The notes beneath the pieces were generated by a model that made no database searches, was not told the origin of the DNA, and worked only from the letters and a program-made list of their open reading frames with translations. From Geobacter sp. (GTDB lineage Bacteria; Desulfobacterota; Desulfuromonadia; Geobacterales; DSM-12255): a stretch of 14,098 nucleotides of DNA. Positions 1-4,635 of this stretch are shown here, one piece after another; position 1 is the first letter of the stretch; each line of letters opens with the position of its first letter. Where the stretch lies: positions 1-14,098 of the forward strand of contig VEOV01000214.1 in the NCBI GenBank assembly GCA_012026855.1, read 5' to 3'. The position numbers and the translations under genes were made by a program.

Positions 1-783
1 CAGCAGCTTGCTCTGGCTGGAGAGGCTCATCTCGCCAATTTCATCGAGCAGAATAGTCCCGCCGTTGCAGTGCTCGAACTTGCCGATTCTTTGCTGATGA
101 GCGTCGGTAAATGCCCCCTTTTCATGGCCGGACAGTTCGGATTCCAGCAGTGTCTCCGGCATGGCAGCACAATTTATGGCCAGAAACGGTTTTGCCCGGC
201 GCTTGGAGTGGTTATAGATGGCCCTTGCCAGGAGTTCCTTGCCAGTGCCGCTTTCTCCCATGATCAGCACCGTTGCCTCGTTATCAGCGATCCTGCCGAC
301 AAGCTTCCAGATGTCCATCAGCTTTGGCGAGGAACCGACCATAAGATCTTCACCGATTGCCGGAGAGTCCATCTGGCTGGAGCTTGGCACATACCTGACG
401 CGGCGGTTGAGGATATTGCACTCCAGCGCCTTATGGACGATATCTTTGAAGGTTGCTGCTTCCGGCGGCATGATCAGATAATCAAAGGCACCATGCCTGA
501 TGGTTTCGATAGTGTCATTGATGTTGCCGCAGGCTGTTGTCATGATGATCGACAGGGTGTGGTCGATTGCTTTGGCCCTTTCGAGGAACTCGATGCCGGT
601 GATTTCCCGGAGGCACATGTCGAAGAAGACTACGGCAGTGGACTTGCCGGCCAGTAGGCGGAGTGCTTCACTGCTGTCTGCCGTGACAGTTACATCAATA
701 CCGTACTCAGGCAGGGCTGTGCCAAGTAGTGGTAAAAGATCCTTCCCCTGATTGCCGTCAACAATAAGAAAGTGGTAGCGCAT
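1..783 (-). CDS. Sigma-54-dependent response regulator (NtrC-like), partial, degenerate receiver
   Basis: Transcriptional activator of the NtrC family. The first 261 codons are present and the C-terminal part, with the rest of the AAA+ domain and any DNA-binding domain, lies beyond the left edge. Residues 1-110 form a receiver-like domain and about 145-261 the start of the sigma-54 interaction ATPase: Walker A GESGTGKE at 176-183 and Walker B with ILLDEIGEM at 244-252. The sigma-54 contact loop reads GAFTDA (223-228) instead of GAFTGA. In the receiver the putative phosphoacceptor D55 and T82/T83 are kept, but the acidic cluster is reduced to D9 followed by G10-N11, and the conserved lysine before the proline is Met (M105-P106). 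Start: ATG at 783 has GGAGG six bases upstream; an in-frame ATG at 789 abuts the GGAGG and is less likely. No histidine kinase gene is visible. The family call is firm; the regulon is unknown. Confidence 0.9.
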   Translation of the reverse strand, partial: MRYHFLIVDGNQGKDLLPLLGTALPEYGIDVTVTADSSEALRLLAGKSTAVVFFDMCLREITGIEFLERAKAIDHTLSIIMTTACGNINDTIETIRHGAFDYLIMPPEAATFKDIVHKALECNILNRRVRYVPSSSQMDSPAIGEDLMVGSSPKLMDIWKLVGRIADNEATVLIMGESGTGKELLARAIYNHSKRRAKPFLAINCAAMPETLLESELSGHEKGAFTDAHQQRIGKFEHCNGGTILLDEIGEMSLSSQSKLL

Positions 784-827
784 TGTCATCCTCCGGCCGG
801 TGAACAAAGCTGCCAGTGCCTTGCACA

Positions 828-856
828 ATGATACCACACAATCTTAGAATTTTCTA
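828..856 (-). promoter_or_regulatory. Predicted sigma-70 promoter for the response regulator
   Basis: On the minus strand, TAGAAA (856-851) and TATCAT (833-828) are separated by 17 bases, and the -10 is preceded by TGG, giving an extended -10. Transcription would start near 821, leaving a leader of about 38 nt before the ATG at 783. An inverted repeat, TTAGAA/TTCTAA with a 2-nt gap (844-857), overlaps the -35 and could be an operator. The regulator may also be read through from the upstream ttcA-like gene, 82 nt away. This is motif matching only. Confidence 0.4.
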
Positions 857-865
857 AAAAATGGG

Positions 866-1624
866 TTATTGCTGCAGACGTCGGTCGAGCAGATGGCGCG
901 GTTGCACATTGGCAAGTGCCCGCAACATGCTCCGCTTGATGTGGGGTATGGATTTCTGTAGTTCGGTAAGCAGCTGTTTCATCTTTTTCCGCTGCATGTC
1001 AGCCGTGCCGCAGACCGGGCAACAGCAGCAGACCACCGGAAAGCTGTTTTCCCTGGCAAAGGGGATGATTTCCTTTTCTTCCACGTAGACCAGGGGTCTG
1101 ATGACAGTTGTTTCGCCATTATCGGCAAGCATGGACGGCGCCATGGCCTTGAGTGAGCCGACAAAAAACTGGTTCAGGAGCAGGGTTTCAATAAAATCAT
1201 CAAGATGGTGGCCAAGGGCCAGCTTGTTGCAGCCGAATTTTTTTGCCAGGGTGTAGAGTGAGCCCCGTTTCAAGCGGGCGCAGATGGAACAGTAGGATGA
1301 GTCGGGACGGCGCTTCTCCTTAATGATGTCGTAGTGTTCGGCTTTTTCCAGATGGTAGTTGAAGCCGTTCTCCTCCAAATGTTTGACGATCAGATCGGAG
1401 CGAAAGCCGGGGTAGCCGGAGTCAATGGTAATCGCCATGATGTCGTACTTTATCGGCGCCCGGCGGCGCAGCTCATCAAGAATGTGGAGTAAAGTGTAGG
1501 AATCCTTGCCGCCGGAGACCCCGATCGCAATCCGGTCACCTTCCCGGATCAGGTCATAGTCGGCAATTGCCCGGCCGACGGCGTTCTTTATTCTGGTGTA
1601 GCGACTGTTGGCAATAAGCTTCAT
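866..1624 (-). CDS. ttcA: TtcA-like tRNA 2-thiocytidine biosynthesis protein
   Basis: Predicted ATP-dependent, iron-sulfur-dependent thiolase that converts cytidine 32 of some tRNAs to 2-thiocytidine, acting in the cytoplasm. The 252-residue protein has the PP-loop SGGKDS at 37-42, which binds ATP and adenylates the target base. Cys112-x2-Cys115 and Cys202 are the expected ligands of the 4Fe-4S cluster of this family. GHHLDD at 138-143 is also typical. Oddly, the third cysteine sits in a run of four (199-202) followed by Pro-Val-Cys205. Start: ATG at 1624 has GAGG five bases upstream; the open frame extends upstream to 1696, but those 24 codons contain the predicted promoter and match nothing in the family. 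The gene is divergent from the YkgJ-like gene and probably partly co-transcribed with the response regulator. Other PP-loop tRNA thiolases are the main alternative. Confidence 0.85.
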   Translation of the reverse strand: MKLIANSRYTRIKNAVGRAIADYDLIREGDRIAIGVSGGKDSYTLLHILDELRRRAPIKYDIMAITIDSGYPGFRSDLIVKHLEENGFNYHLEKAEHYDIIKEKRRPDSSYCSICARLKRGSLYTLAKKFGCNKLALGHHLDDFIETLLLNQFFVGSLKAMAPSMLADNGETTVIRPLVYVEEKEIIPFARENSFPVVCCCCPVCGTADMQRKKMKQLLTELQKSIPHIKRSMLRALANVQPRHLLDRRLQQ

Positions 1625-1667
1625 CGGTTCCTCGCAGCAATACTTTCTTGCAATGGTACGGTGCGTC

Positions 1668-1696
1668 AATGTACTAGCGTTGTGGTCATCCGTCAA
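1668..1696 (-). promoter_or_regulatory. Predicted sigma-70 promoter for ttcA-like gene
   Basis: On the minus strand, TTGACG (1696-1691) and TACATT (1673-1668) lie 17 bases apart. Predicted transcription starts near 1661, about 37 nt upstream of the ATG at 1624. The -35 is a 5/6 match and the -10 a 4/6 match to consensus. It stands back to back with the plus-strand promoter at 1736-1764. Confidence 0.5.
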
Positions 1697-1735
1697 TCCT
1701 CTGGCGGGTTTGCGGGCAAACTATCTGCTTAGCGG

Positions 1736-1764
1736 TTGCCAGATATGCAAAAGATGTGCATAAT
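1736..1764 (+). promoter_or_regulatory. Predicted sigma-70 promoter for YkgJ-like gene
   Basis: TTGCCA (1736-1741) and CATAAT (1759-1764) are separated by exactly 17 bases. The predicted start of transcription, near 1771, falls on the ATG at 1770, which argues that this ATG is not used and that translation begins at the GTG at 1791. Confidence 0.55.
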
Positions 1765-1790
1765 TCTTCATGGGTAACTCTGGAGCTTGT

Positions 1791-2318
1791 GTGAACGACG
1801 GCGATTTGTGGCAGGATGCAACGGCACAGGTCAAGCAAGAGTATCTTGCTCTGCCTGGCCAGGTCAGAAGTGAACTTGATGAAGCCCTGAACGGTATAGC
1901 CGGGCTGAAAAGTGCTATTGCAGAGCTTGCATCTGCGGATGCAGAGTGCGAACAGTGCGGTGGAATATGCTGCCGCTTCGGCAAGCATCACTTTACCGTT
2001 GTTGATCTGCTCGGCTATCTTCATGCCGAAACAGAGCTGTTCTCTCCAGATTTTGCCAACCCGGTCTGCCCGTATCATAATGGCTTTGGCTGCCTGATGC
2101 CACCGGCGCTGCGACCTTACAACTGCATCATCTTCATCTGTGAGGCGGTTGAATGCCGGCTGGCAGCAGATGTGTTAAACCGGTTGAGAAGTATGGAGCT
2201 AAGTCTGAAAGAACTTTACAGCAAGGTAGAGAAGTTGTTGGGGAACCGTTTTGAAAACGGGCTGTTGATTACTTACGAAAGGAGTCTGGTGTCCGGAGGC
2301 GTGCTCTTCAGGCACTGA
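1791..2318 (+). CDS. YkgJ-like CxxCxxxCC metal-binding protein
   Basis: Small soluble protein of 175 residues with the cysteine signature of the YkgJ/UPF0153 family, thought to bind iron or zinc, probably as a cluster; the biological role is not established. Counting from the GTG start, the core is Cys53-x2-Cys56-GGI-Cys60-Cys61, and further cysteines at 93, 101, 112, 117 and 122 could complete a site. The N-terminal 50 residues and the C-terminal 50 look helical. Start: GTG at 1791 has GGAG five bases upstream and lies about 20 nt inside the predicted transcript. ATG at 1770 (182 residues) has no ribosome binding site and coincides with the predicted transcription start. The next gene begins 8 nt downstream, so the two form a small operon. 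No membrane segment or signal peptide is seen. Confidence 0.75.
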   Translation: MNDGDLWQDATAQVKQEYLALPGQVRSELDEALNGIAGLKSAIAELASADAECEQCGGICCRFGKHHFTVVDLLGYLHAETELFSPDFANPVCPYHNGFGCLMPPALRPYNCIIFICEAVECRLAADVLNRLRSMELSLKELYSKVEKLLGNRFENGLLITYERSLVSGGVLFRH

Positions 2319-2326
2319 CCACGAAA

Positions 2327-2674
2327 ATGACTACCATCAACGATCTTGTATTGGTTCACGTGGATAACAAGCCCGGCTTTTATGCCCGGGTCGAGGATAT
2401 TTCGCCTGATGTAAAAAAGGGGTGGTGGGTAGTAAAGCTCCTGGTCCTTACCTTCCCGCTGCAGGTCTACACCTGGATTCTTGACGAAAGCCAGATTGAC
2501 GGGGCCGGGTTTACCATGGGGGGCACGCCGTTGATGCTGGAGAAGATCCAGTCTCCGGTTGCTCACCACGAAGTGCAGCAGCCGACTGAGCCAGGTGAGG
2601 ACAAGGTTGCCAGTGCGGAGTCGCCAGCACGGTCAAAGGTGGTTTCGCTGCTGGACAGGAAGAAAAACAAGTAG
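2327..2674 (+). CDS. Conserved-looking hypothetical protein, 115 aa
   Basis: I do not recognise a named family. The protein has two parts. Residues 1-75 look like a compact beta-rich domain with many valines, leucines and aromatics (WW at 33-34), ending in a glycine-methionine turn (TMGG at 63-66). Residues 76-115 are hydrophilic, rich in Pro, Glu, Ser and Lys, probably disordered, with a basic end. There is no signal peptide and no convincing membrane helix. The ATG follows the YkgJ-like stop by 8 nt, and its ribosome binding site is poor, which suggests translational coupling to the upstream gene. A strong terminator 32 nt downstream ends this two-gene unit. The clean two-domain layout and its place in an operon support a real gene; its function is unknown. 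Confidence 0.7.
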   Translation: MTTINDLVLVHVDNKPGFYARVEDISPDVKKGWWVVKLLVLTFPLQVYTWILDESQIDGAGFTMGGTPLMLEKIQSPVAHHEVQQPTEPGEDKVASAESPARSKVVSLLDRKKNK

Positions 2675-2706
2675 TGAGCTGAAAAGGTCAATACTATCGG
2701 ATTGTT

Positions 2707-2747
2707 GAGGTGGTTTTCCCCATTGGGGGAAACCACCTCTTTTTTTT
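2707..2747 (+). terminator. Strong intrinsic terminator
   Basis: A 15-bp stem (2707-2721 with 2725-2739, one T-G wobble) closes on a 3-nt loop, ATT, and is followed directly by eight T residues (2740-2747). It ends the YkgJ-like/hypothetical transcript and insulates the dcw operon. There is no A-run on the left side, so it should act on the plus strand only. Confidence 0.93.
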
Positions 2748-2800
2748 GTGTCCCGCAGCCCCAATCTCCGAAAAACTCAATTAGAACCGGTAATTTATCC

Positions 2801-2829
2801 TTGACAGACCCCTTGACCGGAATTATAGT
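2801..2829 (+). promoter_or_regulatory. Sigma-70 promoter of the mraZ/dcw operon (Pmra)
   Basis: TTGACA (2801-2806, full consensus) and TATAGT (2824-2829, 5/6) are separated by 17 bases. Predicted transcription start is near 2836. The 30 bases upstream are AT-rich and could act as an UP element. A second TTGAC at 2813 lies in the spacer and has no matching -10 at the right distance. This is the best promoter in the window and the only clear one for the ten genes that follow. Confidence 0.85.
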
Positions 2830-2838
2830 TCACCCACG

Positions 2839-2880
2839 AAGTGGAAAAAAGTGGAAAATGGTGACTGTAAGTGGCAAAGT
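2839..2880 (+). promoter_or_regulatory. MraZ-box array, four repeats at 10-bp period
   Basis: GTG occurs at 2841, 2851, 2861 and 2871, exactly one helical turn apart. The first two units are identical decamers, AAGTGGAAAA (2839-2858). The third is degenerate (GTGAC) and the fourth is AAGTGGCAAA. Known MraZ operators are (G)TGG repeats with 5-nt spacers between promoter and gene, and this array has the same layout, sitting just after the predicted transcription start. The fourth unit contains the mraZ start codon, and a GGTGA ribosome binding site (2860-2864) overlaps the second and third units. Binding by MraZ is inferred. Confidence 0.75.
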
Positions 2881-3353
2881 TCAGGGGGGTTTATCCCACA
2901 ACCATAGATGCCAAGGGGCGAACCAGCCTGCCGGCAAGGTTCAGGGAGATCCTCGTCGAGAGTTTTGGGGATGACCGGTTCTTTCTCACCTACTGCACTC
3001 CGGTTGACCTGGGCGGGGGGAGTTACAGCTCAGGACTGCTCATCTTTCCCTATCGGGAGTTCGAACTCTTCGAAGAAAAATTCCAGAACAGCCGCGGTCT
3101 CACACCCGCACAGCGTGAAAGCATCATCAACATCATTATCAATCCTGCGGTTGAACTTTCTGCCGACAAGCTCGGACGTTTCCTCGTGCCGCCGCCGATG
3201 CGCAAAAGCGCTGCACTGGAGCGGGACATCCTGTTCGTGGCGGCCATGGACAAAATCAAGATCTTGAGCCAGAGCGAGTGGGAGAAGGTGCGGGCCCAGA
3301 ATATCAAGGACTTCCCTTCTGGCAGTGAGGCTGCTGCCGAGCTGGGGCTTTAG
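2871..3353 (+). CDS. mraZ: Transcriptional regulator MraZ
   Basis: DNA-binding regulator of the dcw cluster, first gene of the operon and probable autoregulator. The 160 residues contain two SpoVT/AbrB-like half-repeats, each with the family motif DxxGR: DAKGR at 13-17 and DKLGR at 99-103, each followed by a hydrophobic-proline strand. MraZ proteins form ring-shaped oligomers that contact several phased boxes, which fits the four-unit array just upstream. Start: GTG at 2871; an in-frame TGA at 2862-2864 rules out a longer protein, and GGTGA at 2860-2864 is a suitable Shine-Dalgarno six bases away. The length is close to that of known MraZ. The tail after about residue 145 is poorly conserved in the family. 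The stop codon shares one base with the rsmH start. Confidence 0.97.
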   Translation: MAKFRGVYPTTIDAKGRTSLPARFREILVESFGDDRFFLTYCTPVDLGGGSYSSGLLIFPYREFELFEEKFQNSRGLTPAQRESIINIIINPAVELSADKLGRFLVPPPMRKSAALERDILFVAAMDKIKILSQSEWEKVRAQNIKDFPSGSEAAAELGL

Positions 3354-4291
3354 TGACCGGTTTCAGCCATATCCCGGTACTCGGGAGGGAAGTAGTCGAG
3401 CAGCTGCAGCCGGTTCCGGGAGGCATCTACCTGGATGGCACCCTTGGTGGCGGCGGGCATAGTGGAATGATCCTGGCAGCCTCGTCTCCTGATGGCAGGG
3501 TAATCGGCTTTGACCGGGATATCGAGGCGATTGCCGCGGCTTCCAACGCCTTGCAGGAGTATGGTTCACGTTTTACGGCAGTGAATGCCAATTTTACCAA
3601 TGCCGCGTCAACCCTGCAGGAGATGGGCATTGAAGAGATTGACGGCTTCCTGTTTGACCTGGGAGTTTCGTCTCACCAGCTTGACAGCGCGGGTCGTGGC
3701 TTCAGTTTTCAATATGATGCGCCACTGGATATGCGCATGGACAGAACCGGTGGCGAGTCGGCGGCAGATCTGATCAACAGCCTCTCCCACGGCGAGCTGG
3801 CCCGGATCATCAGGGAATACGGTGAAGAGCGCTGGGCCGGCAGGATTGCCTCATTCATCTGCAAGGCCCGTGAAACAAAACAGATCGAGACGACCTTCGA
3901 GCTTGTGGCACTGATCAAGGCGGCGATCCCGGCAAAGGCACGTGAAGAGAGGATTCACTTTGCCACCAGGACGTTTCAGGCTTTGCGGATCGCGGTCAAT
4001 GATGAGCTCAATGCAGCTTCTGCGGCAGTTGCCGCAGCAATGAAGATGCTGAAAAGCGGCGGCCGGGGAGTGGTCATCTCCTTCCATTCGCTGGAAGACA
4101 GAATAGTAAAGCAGCTGTTCAGGGAGTCGGCCAGGACCTGTATCTGTCCGCCGTCGCTGCCTGTCTGCAACTGCAGCCGCAAGGCAGAGTTTCAGGTGCT
4201 TACATCTAAACCGGTAACAGCACAAGAGGACGAACTTGCGGAGAACCCGCGCTCAAGAAGTGCAAAGCTGAGGGCCCTGAAAAGGGTGTAG
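3353..4291 (+). CDS. rsmH: 16S rRNA (cytosine-1402-N4)-methyltransferase RsmH (MraW)
   Basis: S-adenosylmethionine-dependent enzyme that methylates N4 of C1402 in 16S rRNA, in the ribosomal P site; usually encoded second in the dcw cluster. All family blocks are present in the 312 residues: the SAM loop GTLGGGGHS at 29-37, FDRD at 53-56, DLGVSSHQLD at 102-111, RGFSF at 115-119, the PLDMRMD stretch at 124-130, SFHSLEDR at 243-250, a cysteine group at 263-274 (Cys263, 265, 272, 274), and the closing NPRSRSAKLRALKR at 298-311. The length is normal. GTG start at 3353 overlaps the mraZ stop by one base (TAGTG), with only a weak GGGG in mraZ as ribosome binding site, so translation is probably coupled to mraZ. 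Confidence 0.98.
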   Translation: MTGFSHIPVLGREVVEQLQPVPGGIYLDGTLGGGGHSGMILAASSPDGRVIGFDRDIEAIAAASNALQEYGSRFTAVNANFTNAASTLQEMGIEEIDGFLFDLGVSSHQLDSAGRGFSFQYDAPLDMRMDRTGGESAADLINSLSHGELARIIREYGEERWAGRIASFICKARETKQIETTFELVALIKAAIPAKAREERIHFATRTFQALRIAVNDELNAASAAVAAAMKMLKSGGRGVVISFHSLEDRIVKQLFRESARTCICPPSLPVCNCSRKAEFQVLTSKPVTAQEDELAENPRSRSAKLRALKRV

Positions 4292-4299
4292 GAGGGAGT

Positions 4300-4635
4300 A
4301 TGGCAAACATCAGAACGGCAACAGACAAGGTACTTGATCCCCGAAGGCTGGAAAGCGGCGTTGAGCATGGCAGTGATTTATTTGCCTATGCGCTGGTTGT
4401 GCTGGCGATCATGACACTGGTATCAATTTTCCATGTCTGGTCAAGAGTAAAAGTGGTCGATCTGAATCTGAAAGTCGGCGAGATGAGAAAAGAGCTTAAA
4501 GAACAGGAACAGGAACAGGGGCGTCTGAAACTTGAGGTCGCTTCTCTCAAGGCTCCGGCACGGATAGAATCCATCGCCAAAGGTGAGCTTGGGCTCTCCC
4601 TGCCGACAGAGCAACAGATAGTTGTAGTAAAGTGA
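4300..4635 (+). CDS. ftsL: Cell division protein FtsL
   Basis: Small bitopic membrane protein of the divisome that in studied bacteria forms a complex with FtsB and FtsQ and activates FtsWI. The sequence diverges quickly in this family, so the call rests on topology and position. There is a 28-residue cytoplasmic N-terminus, one membrane helix (about 28-47), then a periplasmic coiled coil (about 50-85, rich in Leu, Lys and Glu), and a short tail that resembles FtsL ends (IAKGELGLSLP). It lies between rsmH and ftsI, the usual place. The ATG at 4300 has GGAGGG (4291-4296) that overlaps the rsmH stop codon. The coiled coil includes an EQEQEQ run from a tandem hexamer at 4501-4518. Its stop overlaps the ftsI start by four bases. 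Confidence 0.88.
   Translation: MANIRTATDKVLDPRRLESGVEHGSDLFAYALVVLAIMTLVSIFHVWSRVKVVDLNLKVGEMRKELKEQEQEQGRLKLEVASLKAPARIESIAKGELGLSLPTEQQIVVVK
4501..4518 (+). repeat. Hexanucleotide tandem repeat, GAACAG x3, inside ftsL
   Basis: Three perfect copies of a 6-bp unit encode the Glu-Gln alternation within the FtsL coiled coil. Gain or loss of a unit would stay in frame and change the coil length by two residues. It could equally be chance codon repetition. Confidence 0.6.

Noticed and set aside
70..751. Plus-strand open frames of 83-195 codons at the left end
   Set aside because: They lie antisense to the response regulator, whose receiver and AAA+ motifs are clear on the minus strand; the plus-strand translations resemble nothing.
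800..825. Possible sigma-54 -24/-12 promoter upstream of the response regulator
   Set aside because: On the minus strand a GGCAC is present, but no GC/TTGC element lies at the required spacing.
844..857. TTAGAA/TTCTAA hairpin as a terminator for the ttcA-like gene
   Set aside because: The stem has six mostly A-T pairs with a 2-nt loop and no downstream T-run on the minus strand, so it is too weak; an operator is more plausible.
2702..2974. Plus-strand open frame of 90 codons across the mraZ promoter
   Set aside because: It runs through the terminator stem, the promoter and the MraZ boxes, and enters mraZ out of frame.
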